A DNA stretch of 64,000 nt from positions 18,502,142-18,566,141 of the forward strand of contig CM042181.1 in the NCBI GenBank assembly GCA_023376005.1, read 5' to 3'. Shown piece by piece: positions 24,590 through 35,270 of this stretch. The notes beneath the pieces are model-generated. The model saw only the letters and a list, made by a program, of their open reading frames with translations, was not told where the DNA came from and did no database searches. Each line of letters opens with the position of its first letter. Within the stretch, counting starts at the first letter, position 1. This stretch comes from Doryteuthis pealeii. Taxonomy: Eukaryota > Mollusca > Cephalopoda > Myopsida > Loliginidae. Made by a program: the position numbers and the translations under genes.

Positions 24590-24985
24590 AATAACTCAAC
24601 AAAGGTTGACATATATATAATTTTGTTTTTTCAGACTGTTGTCCTCATCTTTATTGTATGTATAGACATTTTTCAGCCACTGTATCCTCTGGCCTTCCTC
24701 AGGTGTTCCTGAAACGATGTGTTTATACATACCACAATAAAGATGAGGACAACAGTCCGAAAAATCAAAATTATACACATCAAGCCTTATTAATATACAG
24801 ATTAATAATAAAGGTTGACATGCCGTAAAATCCAACCAACCAACCCTAAGAGCCTTGTATACTTTGGCATAAAATAACCCAACAAGAGTTGACATGCCAT
24901 AAAATCCAACCTTAAGAGCCTTGTATACTTTGCATAAAATAACCCAACAAGAGTTGACATGCCTTAAAATCCAACCAACCAGAAT
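24590..24985. repeat. Repeats of the CAACAAGAGTTGACATGCC tail motif
   Basis: Three to four copies of a tail motif in which CAACAAGAGTTGACATGCC is followed by TAAAATCCAACC, one interrupted at 24640-24770 by an inverted GTTGTCCTCATC element. The same motif in reverse makes the array at 33095-33575. Confidence 0.6.
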
Positions 24986-25009
24986 AAAGAATAAAATAAA
25001 AAGAACAAC

Positions 25010-25031
25010 TTTATTAGTTTTTGTGTTTATT
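25010..25031 (-). promoter_or_regulatory. Polyadenylation signals of MRPL58
   Basis: AATAAA is present twice on the minus strand, at 25031-25026 and 25015-25010. That is about 125-145 nt past the MRPL58 stop codon, a normal 3'UTR length. Confidence 0.55.
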
Positions 25032-25154
25032 GCAAAATATTTAAAAGAAAAAAAAAAAAAACAAAGGACTAATGGTATCTTCTCGGCACCTCTCTCGCCT
25101 GGAAACTGGATATAAATATTACATCCAGTAGACAGACATTATAATTGTAATCGC

Positions 25155-25248
25155 TTATATACTATCGACGGTTGGAGATTGTCGTCGTTGTTTCTTGAGA
25201 GAATGTTCTCTTTTCACTTTGAGTATCGACCTCTGCATCTTTGCAATT
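25155..25248 (-). CDS. MRPL58: MRPL58/ICT1 exon 6 (last coding exon)
   Basis: The acceptor TTTTTTCCAG ends at 25249. The exon completes a split Arg codon (AG|A) and encodes RIAKMQRSILKVKREHSLKK, a further 11 residues ending VDSI, and a TAA stop at 25157-25155. The composition (Arg/Lys-rich, hydrophilic) and the IxxMxR...K spacing match the basic C-terminal tail of ICT1, which enters the mRNA channel of stalled mitoribosomes. 94 nt: one base plus 31 codons. The phase fits exon 5 exactly. Confidence 0.88.
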
Positions 25249-25431
25249 CTGGAAAAAAGAAAAAATGGACATTTTTAAAACATTGTGTTAGGATAAATAT
25301 TTTTGTGAGAGTATTAGGTATCTAATACTATCATTATTCTCAAACATATTAAAAGCAATTCTATATAATTTTATATAGAAATCAATTAAAATAACATTAA
25401 AATAAGTGTAATATTTTTATATCCCCAAATG

Positions 25432-25745
25432 GGTTTGAAGAGGTTCCTTAGCCTTGGTCGGCAACCCATCAACTCAAGGAGAAGTCCGACCAAAACCTCT
25501 GCTGCCTTTCAAGGAAAGACTAGGAGAGTAAACCCTGAAAATAAATCAGGAGCCAGAGTCCCTAAGGTGGTGTGATGCTGAAATCCATTGCTATCCATCA
25601 ACTCCTGCAACACTACCATTGCCAAACTGCATTGGTACCTTACTTTTCCTTTGGATCACAGCGGCAGTGTGGAGAGGGGGGATTTGCTACATAGGCAACA
25701 GCTCATCCTCCATATGAATCCGCCTAGGCTATGTAGTTTTTTAAA
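25432..25745 (+). mobile_element. Dispersed about 320-bp repeat, copy 3
   Basis: In MRPL58 intron 5, opposite to the gene. Same block order as 5545-5860; it ends in an A-rich tail (25740-25770). Confidence 0.6.
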
Positions 25746-25779
25746 AAAATAAAAAAATAAAAACTTTGATACTACTCCA

Positions 25780-26165
25780 TCGACTGCCAACCATTAGGGT
25801 TCATGCTTTCTCAGCCAAGAAAAAATCTGTTTTCATTCCCAGGACATGTAGACCCTCAGCCATCGCCTTCTAGCACCCATATGATAAAAAGGGGTTGGGG
25901 CTTGCCATAAGAGCAATAGGGTTGGGAAAATCATATAGGTGCTAGGGCTTGACGTGACCAGCCGATTGAACGGAGGGGGCCTCTTCGACTGCCCGTCTAG
26001 CCTAAGATAGGGCCAAAGTGGAGTATTGCATGTTATGAACAGCTCATCCACCCGGGCTCTATCCTTAAGCATCATGGGTCGCCACCCATGGCCAACAGGT
26101 AGCCCCATTGGGGGAGTCTTACCCCTCTGCAGAGGTGCAGTCGATGCATTCTAACGCCCCAGCCG
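25780..26165. mobile_element. Fragment of the satellite-parent element, 5' part
   Basis: Shares CCCAGGACATGTAGACCC, the CTTGCCATAAGAGCAATAGG block and ATCATATAGGTGCTAGGGCT with 30370-30525 and, inverted, 55800-55960. GC-richer than its surroundings; no coding evidence. Confidence 0.5.
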
Positions 26166-26197
26166 ACAGGGTGGTACTTATTAGTGCAAAATAATTA

Positions 26198-26523
26198 CTG
26201 TATTTGACGGCATAAAAGACGCACCCCCCATTTCAGCAGGTCAGATTCAGGAAAAAAAATTTTTAGTGTATTTAAGCATATATTGTTGAAAACAGTCTAG
26301 CTGTGCATTACACAAGCAGAAACATAGCGATATAAAAGCAATTTGGGAGTACAGGCAAGCAATAAGCATACACAAGACATCTCAATAGCAGAAAATTAAT
26401 AATAATAATAAAAAAGCCTACGGGATGTCTCAAACTTCATCTACGATGTATAAGACGCAGGACAATTTTTTGAGCCAAAATTTTGGAAACAAAATGCGTC
26501 CTATATGCCGTCAAATACGGTAT
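26198..26523. mobile_element. TIR element (TATTTGACGGCATA ends)
   Basis: Terminal inverted repeats of about 28 bp: CTGTATTTGACGGCATAAAA at the left and GTCCTATATGCCGTCAAATA at the right. About 326 bp, no ORF. MITEs with similar TATTTG-CGGC-TA termini are widespread in animals. Superfamily not assigned. Confidence 0.7.
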
Positions 26524-26774
26524 ACAAAAATGTATAGGAAATATAGAAATGTAGGAAGATATTAAAGACATAGTTTAGTTTAATTTTAAAACCATAAATA
26601 AATATATTTTCAATGTTCCATTACATTTTTTTAATTGTCTATAATCATTTAATTACAATTATATGTTATTGAATATTCCTAATACAAATAATTTGTACAC
26701 AGTTATATAGTAGCAAGTATGGTACAACATGGGGACATGGTTTAAATTAAAAGAAAGTTCCAGAAGGCACCGAC

Positions 26775-26944
26775 CTTTCCTCCTGGGTTTTCTTCTCCTC
26801 TTCAGTCGGTTCTCGAGGTCGATAACTTGCAGTAAATATAATAGTTCTCAGTTTTTGTAAGCAATCAGCCTGATTCAAGATTTGTTTTCGAGTTCGATCC
26901 GAACTTATGACCATGTAGCCATCTTTTGTCATTCTCCCCTTCTC
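26775..26944 (-). CDS. MRPL58: MRPL58/ICT1 exon 5
   Basis: Acceptor ACGTTCAG precedes 26944 and donor GTCGGT follows 26775. 170 nt, entering in phase 0 and leaving two bases of an Arg codon. It encodes KGRMTKDGYMVISSDRTRKQ, then NQADCLQKLRTII and PREPTEEEKK. These match human ICT1 segments NKINRLGELILTSESSRYQ, LADCLQKIRDMI and PKEPTKED almost position for position. The donor is not a strong consensus, but both the frame and the family alignment require it. Confidence 0.9.
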
Positions 26945-27215
26945 CTGAACGTAAAAAAAAAAAAAAATTACATTTGAATTAAAAATTTGTCTATAACATT
27001 TTTTTTTTTTTGCATACAGTTATTTTATTATGTTTTTATACAATATCAAAATTTCAGACAAATAGTATGCTTATTTGTAGGGGAATTTAAATGTAAAAAA
27101 AAAATTCCTAGAATAAAAAAACAATTAATAAAAATAAAACAATAAAAAAAAAAATTCCTAATGAATAAACTAATGATATTGTAGAATAATATATATATAA
27201 TATATATTATTATTA

Positions 27216-27609
27216 CTAGTACAAAATAAAAAACGCCCTCTAGGCGATGTAAAAATAGATTTTTGAAACATATTGCCTGAGGAGGTGGGAGTAAAAAATT
27301 CAATGTCAGCGAGTTTGTACCCTAAGTAAGTAAAATCATCAAATTCATTAAAGGATTAAAAAATAAAACAATTTGAAATGTAAACTTTAAATATGTATTA
27401 AAATAAAACAAACTATATATAGATATATAATACCAGTCATGTATTTATTAAAACTTGTTTTAAAAAACAATGAGGACTGTCTAATGCTGCATGTTCAAAT
27501 TTTGTGTGTATTTATTCTATGTTATGATGATTTTGGGTAATGTGACGTAAGCAGTGATGTAATTTTTGTTACTGACAAAAAACGGAAGTGAATCTCCATT
27601 ATTAATAGA
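27216..27609 (-). mobile_element. HelB Helitron, full length, in MRPL58 intron 4
   Basis: On the minus strand it starts TCTATTAATAATGGAG after A and ends with a CGCC/GGCG hairpin, an AT-rich spacer and CTAG before T. 394 bp. This isolated copy with clean A/T flanks defines both HelB ends independently of the fused copies. Confidence 0.88.
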
Positions 27610-27791
27610 TTATATTATATAATAATAGAATAATTCCTAGAATAATAAATTCTTAGCAATCTTTTTGAAATAAAACTTTCATAAACTTTCTCATCTCTCA
27701 TTTTATTTTATTTTGATGTGCACTTTAAAAAAGAATTTTATAAAATGGTTTAATTGGAAAAAAAAAAAAAGAAAGAAAAAATGTTACTTAC

Positions 27792-27874
27792 ATTTTCTAT
27801 AATTTTTGGTTTGATCCAATCTGGTATCCAATCAGCTGACTCCACGTGGAATCGGATTTCGACTTTTGTGTTGA
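27792..27874 (-). CDS. MRPL58: MRPL58/ICT1 exon 4
   Basis: Acceptor TTTACTTCAG, donor GTAAGT. 83 nt: two bases completing a Val codon plus 27 codons. It encodes NTKVEIRFHVESADWIPDWI and seven further residues ending KIIEN. The family equivalent in human ICT1 is VNSKAEVRFHLATAEWI, the strand following the GGQ loop. The exon ends in phase 0, fitting exon 5. Confidence 0.92.
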
Positions 27875-27986
27875 CTGAAGTAAAAACACAAGTGACAAAT
27901 GGACTATTTTATAAATTCAAATCATTACCAATGCGAAATTTGAATTAAAAATTTCATTCAATTTCATGTCATAGAAAGTTATATAA

Positions 27987-29034
27987 GGGTAATTCCATGT
28001 CAAATCATCCAGGCCATGTCACCCACCCCAGGGCTCGACATTAATGCTGTCCCGTCGTCCGGGGACGATAAAAATTAGATCCAGGACGATCAATACGTCA
28101 TCCGGGACAGTTTGCTGGGGACGGTAAAATTTTTTCTAAAAGTTAGTACTACATTCCAATATTGGCCGTCCAGTGATTGCCCGAATGCTGACCTCAAAAT
28201 GAGCTACGGCACCGCAGGTCTATTCTCAAAGCCATGTAATGAATAATGGTGGAGGGAGATAGTTTAAAAGGACCAAATTATGTACTACTAACCCTACTCA
28301 GGGTAACTTAAAGCAAAAAAAAGTATTTTTTTAAGCTCAAAACACACTAGGAAATAGATTTTTTTGTCCAAATATCCAGGATTATCACTGCTTCAGCTTT
28401 TCTTAATGTTTTATTACATGTTATTATGCTACTGATGACTGACAAGTATAGATGATGCTAATGAATTAAACAAAAATATTTTGATTTCGGGACGGTCCAA
28501 ACCCCATTTGGGACGGTTGATAATTTTTGTTCGGGACGGTCATGAAAAAAGTTAGTGTCGGAGCCTGACCCATCCACTTCAATTTTTCTGAAATTTTGTA
28601 CAGGTGTTAGACAATCCCAAAAATTTGAGCTTCCAATTCTGAGACTTGGCGGATTTATGTTGATTTTTAGTTCTCCAAATTTGAAAGGAGGAGGTCATGA
28701 AAAATGGTAACTTTTGGCAATCTATTTTTGTCTGTAAAATGAGTTCTAGAGCTTCCCTACTACTAAAAATTAGTTTATAAAAGTATTTTTGCATGAGGAA
28801 TCCAAAAATGCTATCAAAAAATTCTGAAAGTCAACCAATTTTAAGTTATTGATGATTTCTAGATCAATATCCCGATGTGGCACTGCATCTATGACAAAGA
28901 TTTTTTCTATTATTATTTCATATATATAGAACATTATTTGTACCAAAAAGATAGATTGGTTTTTCCTCAGAAAAAATTGAAGTGGGTGGGTGACAATTTT
29001 ACTTTTTTCTGGATGATTTGACATGGAATTACCC
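27987..29034. mobile_element. TIR element (GGGTAATTCCATGTCAAATC ends)
   Basis: Terminal inverted repeats GGGTAATTCCATGTCAAATC / GATTTGACATGGAATTACCC continue to GTCACCCACCC / GGGTGGGTGAC. Possible 4-bp target duplication ATAA at 27983-27986 and 29035-29038. It contains the nested element at 28029-28567. Non-coding. Lies in MRPL58 intron 3. Confidence 0.75.
28029..28567. mobile_element. Nested hAT-like non-autonomous element
   Basis: The left end is CAGGGCTCGACATTAA and the right end, reversed, CAGGCTCCGACACTAA. The 8-bp flanks ACCCACCC (28021-28028) and ACCCATCC (28568-28575) match at seven of eight bases. CAGGG-type termini with an 8-bp duplication are typical of hAT. Internally GGGACGGT repeats occur. 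It is inserted in the left terminal region of 27987-29034. Confidence 0.72.
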
Positions 29035-29089
29035 ATAAGTAAAAAGTAAATAATGTTGTGGGAGTGGCCTAAAGTTAGCATCAGTCACA

Positions 29090-29245
29090 CAGCGAGAGAG
29101 TCTATCCCCTTTTTATTAGCGCTAGGCCAAGTTTTTAGCATCTGAGGTGGAGCACCACACCTACCATCAGCTCCTTATTTTACCACACAGATCCCTGTGC
29201 TACTGAGTTGGCGAGCACCGACTGAGCTAAACATTGGTATGAGCC
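29090..29245 (-). mobile_element. tRNA-headed SINE, truncated
   Basis: Reverse orientation of the family at 31226-31487: the body block and the GCTCAGTCGG-type head are partly kept, but the B-box region is lost. Confidence 0.6.
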
Positions 29246-29404
29246 AGTGTGAGTCGCCTAGCAAGGACTTGCACTGATCAGCTCTACAGGGATTCTGGAA
29301 GCTGCACAGAGGACCTCCAGGAACAATGACAGATAGGGATGGTTGGCTAGAGATCATCATGGATATCCATGCTGCCAGCACAACCCGATGATGAGGAATG
29401 ACCA

Positions 29405-30230
29405 CATGTCAGATTTGTGAATGTATTACATAATGAATAGGCACAGCCTATCATTTTTGTAAGGTAGTGTAGTGTAGTTTAGAATTAATGATAACACAGT
29501 GGAAAATTACAGTAGGATTTAAAGAATTTAACTCTTAACATCCTGTTGAGTATTTTCTAAGTTCAAAGCCCCATTCCTATAAGGATTTATTTAAAAATGG
29601 CTAAAAATGACCTTTTTATTTAAAGTTACCAGAGTTATTTCCCTTGAATTAAAGACTTTTATATGTGTTTAATACTACATTTAAACAAAGACTATCATTT
29701 GGGGCAGATTAGGAAATGTGACTTCTGACCGGGTGGAATGAGGCGGTATAGGATATTAAGAGTTAATAAACAGTTTCGAATGTGGAGTCATTTGGAATAG
29801 GGTTCTCATTGGTTTAAAGAATCACATGACCAGGCAACTCTAGGGAATTAGAATTTGGGAGTTAGGGCTAGATGTATAATTCTGTCATGGCTGCTTGACC
29901 GTGCGCATGAAGCTAAGAATGTATCAGAAATAAAAGACTGTACACAAAAATATGTCCCAGATAATAATGAAAATAAAAATAACAGAAAATGCAACCCAGA
30001 ACCAAAAAAGATACCCGGCCTGATATGAGTAAGAAAAAAAAAACCCAGACACAACCTGATTGAATATAGAAGACAAAAATGATTGAACCAGACATTAAAA
30101 GAATTTAAGAAAATGGTTTTGGTTTGTTTTGTTTTACGGCATATCAACCTCGGTAGTTTATTTAATGCTGACAAAGTTTTGAAATAAATTCATTCTTAAT
30201 GCATAATACAATTTTGTTTATAAATTCATG
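29405..30230. other. MRPL58 intron 3 stretch without recognised elements
   Basis: No repeat family, RNA gene or coding exon was recognised. Short open frames on the minus strand are hydrophobic, AT-driven and without homology I know. Confidence 0.5.
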
Positions 30231-30234
30231 TTTT

Positions 30235-30525
30235 TCTATTTAACCCATAGATGGGACCCTAACAGGTACTACCAGTCCGAGTCAGAGTGGACCAGGGAGC
30301 AATGGTGATGAACGGGTGCTCCACAATTCCCAAACCTACAAAACTGGAACCTCACCATCAGATAGAGTTTAACGTCATTCCCAGGACATGTAGACCCGCA
30401 GCCACCGTCTTCTAGCACCTATATGAGAAAAAGAGGTTGAGGCTTGCCATAAGGGCAATAAGGTTGGGAAAATCATATAGGTGCTAGGGCTTGACATGAC
30501 CAGCCGATTGATCGGAGGGGGCTTA
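30235..30525 (-). mobile_element. Satellite-parent element, inverted copy
   Basis: Contains GATGGGACCCTAACAGGTAC, one diverged 116-bp monomer (about 30280-30385) and the CATGTAGACCCGCAGCCACC extension. It shows that the monomer exists singly inside a longer dispersed element. Confidence 0.65.
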
Positions 30526-31225
30526 AGAAAATGCTACAAACATGAAACTTTTAATGTTGATTAATTGATGATGTTAGTTTTAAAATGAAAAGATTCTTTT
30601 TTTTGTTTTAATAATAAAAAAAATGTTAAAAGTTGTGTAAAATTTTTTTTTTTTTTTTTTACTGAAAAGAAAAAATAATCAATCTGGAAAATTCTACAAA
30701 ATATAACAAAAAAAAAAAACCCAAAAGAAATTCTAGATGAATTAAACACTTGAAGAAGTGTTGGTTGGTTGGTTGGTTGATTTTAACGGCATGTCAACCC
30801 CTTTGGGATTATTTAATGCCTATGGATTATACTATACACTAGCACGACCTGGAGATTTTACCCTAATAAAAAATAAAGAAATTGGATCAAAAATTAAAGA
30901 AATAGTTAATAACTAACAGGACCTGTGGATATACCATAGTATGATAATCTAATTATTACAACATTTGATATTTTGACTTAAGAGCTATTGCTAAATAGTT
31001 CAATATGTAAAAAGTATAATAATCTTGATTTAACTCTCTCTGACTCTTCTTTTTTTTTCTCTCTTTCCTTCTTTTCATTTTTGATTGAAACAGATTGAAG
31101 CATTATCGCTTCTGCACGATCATCCCCTCTATCTTTCCCCTACTCCTTTTTTCTATATTTCTTATATATGTTCTATGTAACATGTCCTTTTTCTTCTCTT
31201 TTTTTATAATAAAAATGGAATGGTC

Positions 31226-31487
31226 CATGGATTAGCTCAGTCGGTAGAGCGTTCGGCTAGAAACCACAAGGTTCCTAGTTCAATACTGGTCCTCGCCAAC
31301 TCAGCGTATGAGTAGCATAGGGATCTGTGCGGTAAAGTAAGGAGCTGGTGGTAGGTGTGGCGCTCCATCTCAGATGCTAAAAAACAATCTCCTTGGTCTA
31401 GCGCTATTGAAAAGGGGATAGACTCCCTCGCTGACTGGCCGATACCGACTTTAGGCCGCCCCGTTGATTTTACTTTTTTTACTTTTA
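31226..31487 (+). mobile_element. tRNA-derived SINE, full length, with related empty site
   Basis: The tRNA-like head holds an A box (TTAGCTCAGTCGGTAGAGCG) and a B-box-like GGTTCCTAGTTCAATAC. The body has GAGTAGCATAGGGATCTGTG and ends in a T-rich tail. It interrupts the repeat seen intact at 4625-5077, between AATGGTCCA and TTATTTTG-type sequence, with CCAT on both sides as a short target duplication. In MRPL58 intron 3. Confidence 0.78.
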
Positions 31488-31879
31488 CCATTATTTTGCT
31501 GAGGTGACAACACTCATTAGAAATAAGAATTTGGCGGATAAACAACACCAGATAATCAGGATTTATATTTTTGCATTTCATCTTGATCAATTTGGATGGT
31601 TTCATTTTTAACCAGAGGGTGTTGCAGGATGATAACGGTCATACTTTTTAGGAACATGAGTACTGATATATAGATGTTAAGATTGTCGGAAATCGAAGAA
31701 ATCATTTCACGGAAGATTTTTTTTTTCCTTCCTCTCTTTACCCATAGCTGGAGGGAGGATAGTTGGATTCATAACTTTCCAAAGGGTTAGTTGGATTTTA
31801 TGGCATGTCAACCCATATTGGGTTATTCTATGTTGAAAATAGTTTTTATTTTATTCCTTCTAGTTGGATATTCAATTTA

Positions 31880-32525
31880 CTAGCAAATATATGCACCCTC
31901 CGTAGGGTGCAAGTATTTTAGTAAAATTTTATAATAAAATATGGTATTAAATTAGAAAGGCTAATGAAACTGAATAAGAATGTAGATAAAAAGATTTTGA
32001 ACAGAGGGGGTATGATTGAAAAATAGAACAACTTTGAAACTAACTCTTCCATCATTTTCCGTTACTCCCGTCTTTCATTGGTAAATTTTCCTAATTAAAC
32101 TGTTTAGTTAAAATAGGAAGTAAAGAATAATATTACAGTTATTTCTTATTGTTAAGGGATTTCTTTTAAGATTTATTGAAGAGATTTTTGCTCATATTCA
32201 ATAAGATAAAAACCAAACAATTAGAAATCAATAATACTAAGCATGTATTTATTAAAATCATTTTTAAGATCAATATGCAAATTAGCCTTCCCATTCATAC
32301 TGTAAACCTCTATTTTGTTGTATCTATAAATACAATTGCATGTTATTAGTATGTAGATATGGTCAACAGTGTAAGTAATGTAAAACACTTTTATTAATAA
32401 TTGAGGTTTAAATAAAAATAAAATAATGGAGAACATGATTGTCAATAACTAAAGGAATAATGACTTGTATAGTAATATAGTTTCGGTTACAGACAGACAA
32501 ACCCACAATCTCCATTATAATAAGA
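31880..32525 (-). mobile_element. HelA Helitron, subfamily with 8-bp hairpin
   Basis: TC start at 32525 after A; CTAG end at 31880 before T. The hairpin is TGCACCCTACGGAGGGTGCA: an extra base pair and longer loop than the common form, shared with 37351-37995. Confidence 0.9.
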
Positions 32526-32534
32526 TGTCAAACA

Positions 32535-32960
32535 CTCTTTTCCCAAGGGTGTTAGTACTATGTGAAATGCAAACAGCCTCATCCAGGATTTGAACTCAGG
32601 TCAGCGAGTCCATTTACAATGACAGTAATCGTTACACCATGCGCCTCTACTATGGCAATATATATATTTACCCAACCCCTTCACACGAGCAGGGTGCGAC
32701 ACAAGGTCAATTTTTTTTGTTGAAGCGGAGTTTAACAGGTTTGAATTCAGAGTTTGCTTCTCCGAGACTGGTTACCTAGCCAAGGTTAAAGAGCCCAGTC
32801 TACCCTACTATTTACCAATAGCTGGAGGGAGAGTAGTTAGATACATACCTTTCCCAAGGGTATTAGCGCAATGTGAAATACAAACAGCTTTGTTCATAAT
32901 TTAAACTCAGACTTGACGAGTCAATTTCCTACGACTAACAGTTACACCATGTGCCTGCAC
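32535..32960 (-). mobile_element. Second tRNA-headed SINE family, two copies
   Basis: Two partial copies in tandem, reverse orientation, of the unit seen forward at 38262-38570: GGATTTGAACTCAGG is the reversed B-box region, and the TTTCCCAAGGGT and CTGGAGGGAG body blocks recur. Confidence 0.65.
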
Positions 32961-33094
32961 TACAGCAAGGACGAAAATTTTGTTACAATCGCTTTTGGTC
33001 GGCAAACATCAGGGTGAGTTGGTTTACGTCATTAGTCTTTTGAAACCATAATTAATTGTAGTGGACACAGCCTACCTCTCACCTCGCAATTTTT

Positions 33095-33575
33095 TTTATT
33101 TAATGGCATGTCAACCCTTGTTGGGTTATTTTATGCCGAAGACATTTTGTTTTATTTATGTTTGATGGTTATTTGGATTTTATGGAATGTCAACCCTTGT
33201 TGGGTTATTTTATGCCAAAGATATTTTGTCTTATTCATTCTTGGTGGTTGGTTGGATTTTATGGCATGTCAACCCTTGTTGGGTTATTTTATGCTGAAGA
33301 TATTTTATTTTATTCATTCTTGGTGATTGGTTGGATTTTATGGCATGTCAACCCTTGTTGGGTTATTTTATGCCAAAGACATTTTGTTTTATTCATTCTT
33401 GGTGGTTGGTTGGATTTTATGGCATGTCAACCCTTGTTGGGTTATTTTATGCCAAAGACATTTTGTTTTATTCATTCTTGGTTGGTTGGTTGGATTTTAT
33501 GGCATGTCAACCCTTGTTGGGTTATTTTATGCTGAAGATATTTTGTTTTATTTATGCTTGTTGGGTACTTAAAAT
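33095..33575 (+). repeat. 79-bp minisatellite, about six units
   Basis: Each unit contains GGCATGTCAACCCTTGTTGG, GTTATTTTATG and TTTTATTCATTCTTGGTGG, at about 33106, 33186, 33264, 33344, 33421 and 33501. It is made by local amplification of a dispersed tail motif (see 24590-24985). In MRPL58 intron 3, 160 bp past exon 3. Open frames through it are repeat artefacts. Confidence 0.85.
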
Positions 33576-33736
33576 AATCTTTGTATTCTGTTATGTTAAG
33601 TTTGCCCTGGCAATAAGATATTCTTTTTATCACTTTGTTGTGAATTGTTCTCACATTTATTCTGTATGAGGAAACGATACTAAACCATTGTTCTTCTACA
33701 TCACCGATTAAACAAACAAAATAAGAGAAAACTTAC

Positions 33737-33796
33737 CTTTATTCACATTCTGACCCCCAGGACCACTGGACTTTGAATGTTTGATAGTAAGTTTTT
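33737..33796 (-). CDS. MRPL58: MRPL58/ICT1 exon 3, GGQ catalytic exon
   Basis: Acceptor TTTGCACAG, donor GTAAGT. 60 nt: completes a Glu codon, then encodes KLTIKHSKSSGPGGQNVNK and the first base of Val. SSGPGGQNVNK is the class I release-factor motif; its GGQ loop enters the peptidyl-transferase centre and hydrolyses peptidyl-tRNA. In human ICT1 the same segment reads RLTISYCRSSGPGGQNVNK, so identification is firm. The absence of codon-recognition domains in the other exons separates it from RF1-type proteins. Confidence 0.95.
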
Positions 33797-33841
33797 CTGT
33801 GCAAAAAAAAAAAGAAAAATATTAGATTTTTATCTTCATAA

Positions 33842-33845
<4 letters not shown>

Positions 33846-33881
<36 letters not shown>

Positions 33882-33882
33882 C
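33846..33882. repeat. (TA)n microsatellite
   Basis: About 18 TA units within MRPL58 intron 2, near the exon 3 acceptor. A shorter tract is at 34057-34078. Confidence 0.9.
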
Positions 33883-34239
33883 ATATATATAATATAATTT
33901 TTTTCTTTTGGCCCAAATGTTATTTTCGATTGGTACAACCCTGTTGGTTTTTTCTTTTTTTCATTTTTTCTCCAGGTGAAGTTTGGTAGTATATTTTTAC
34001 TATCAAACTATTTGCCGGGTTTTTTCTTACCGCAAGGGTTTACCAATAAGTTTTGTGTATATATATATATATATATATGATTTGAACTCAGGTCGACCAG
34101 TCCATTTTCTATAAATCTAGCACATACCAACCAGTATAAATGCACGCATAGAACATTTTTTTTTTTTAATTTTTAATTCAAAAAAAAAAAAAAAAAAAAA
34201 ATCCACATTTTGTTCTAAAAGAAAATGGTCTATACTCAC

Positions 34240-34288
34240 CAGGTGGAATAATGCCAGAAAATTCTTCATCTGTTGCTGAAGAATTTTT
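34240..34288 (-). CDS. MRPL58: MRPL58/ICT1 exon 2
   Basis: Acceptor TTATTTAG, donor GTGAGT. 49 nt: 16 codons (KNSSATDEEFSGIIPP) plus one base of Glu. Family members have a short acidic linker here ending in IPL-LTI; human ICT1 reads SDIPLDRLTI, here SGIIPPEKLTI across the splice junction. The phases at both ends agree with exons 1 and 3. Confidence 0.88.
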
Positions 34289-34754
34289 CTAAATAAAAAA
34301 GAAAAAAAAAATTGTAAAATCTTTGACACAAAATTGAAGGTTATATTTTTACCGTTATATAAACTCTAGGGGACTAACATATTACTATTCAGGTAAAAAA
34401 ATTTTTTAATTGACTGAAATTTACATACCTAAAAAAGAAAAAAAGAAAAGAAAAGAAAAGGAAGAAAAAAAGAAAAGAAAAGAAAAGGAAGAAAAAATAT
34501 TTTTAAAAGGTTAAATTATTTTCTGGAATTTTCTGTTGTATTATGTAATTATTTTACCTCTAAAATAAAAAATAATAAATAAATATGTAGGGAGTGACAA
34601 GACTTTCGGACCACCCTATACATTGCAAATTGAACCTCCATCTTAAAATATCTTGTTTTTGTTTTTTTTTTTTGTTTTTAAATTTTACATAATCTGAATC
34701 TTCATCGTTTATTATTTTAAATAATATCTAATAATCAGAAGATTTTTAGGGTGA

Positions 34755-35124
34755 AATATTTAGCTGAACTTGCACAAAGGTGTCAAAATTAGGGTGACCC
34801 AGAAAAAACAGAACCCACAAAATTTGGATTAAAACTGTTAATTTTAACTATGGGGGTCTAAGGTTAGGGTTTAGGGTTAGGATTAGGGTTAGTTTAATTG
34901 GAAAATGAATAAATAATTTGGGTTCTGTTTTTTTTGGTCACCGTGTATACCGTGACCCAGAAAAAACAGAACCCACAAATTTTGTAATAAAACTTAATTT
35001 TAACTAGGGGGGTTGGGGTTGGGGTTTAAGGTTAGTTTAATGGGAAAATAAATAAATAATTTGGGTTCTGTTTTTCTGGGTCACCCTAATTTTGACACCT
35101 TTGTGCAAGTTCAGCCGAATACTT
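34755..35124. mobile_element. Foldback MITE with telomere-like core
   Basis: Outer arms (GCTGAACTTGCACAAAGGTG and complement) enclose two inner palindromic units ending GGGTGACCCAGAAAAAACAG / CTGTTTTTCTGGGTCACCC. Between the inner arms lie TTAGGG-type runs (34860-34895) and TTGGGG-type runs (35010-35030). In MRPL58 intron 1. Confidence 0.75.
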
Positions 35125-35270
35125 TTTTTTTCAATTTAGAGGAAAGAGTGTTTTATTCTGAAACTTAAAAAATCATGACGTCCGGTATTTAACAAATAAA
35201 TAAACAAACAAAATGAATGAATGAATAAATGACTGGACATTTATACATTGAATAAACAATATGAATGAAC

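Noticed and set aside
29848..30174. Hydrophobic minus-strand frame of 108 codons in MRPL58 intron 3
   Set aside because: Phe/Leu/Ile-rich composition from AT-rich DNA, overlapping open frames in two phases and no recognisable domain.
33108..33669. Overlapping frames with GYFMPK/VGLFYAE repeats
   Set aside because: Products of the 79-bp minisatellite in several frames at once.
34860..34895. Telomere or chromosome end
   Set aside because: Only a few imperfect TTAGGG units inside a foldback element, with gene sequence on both sides.
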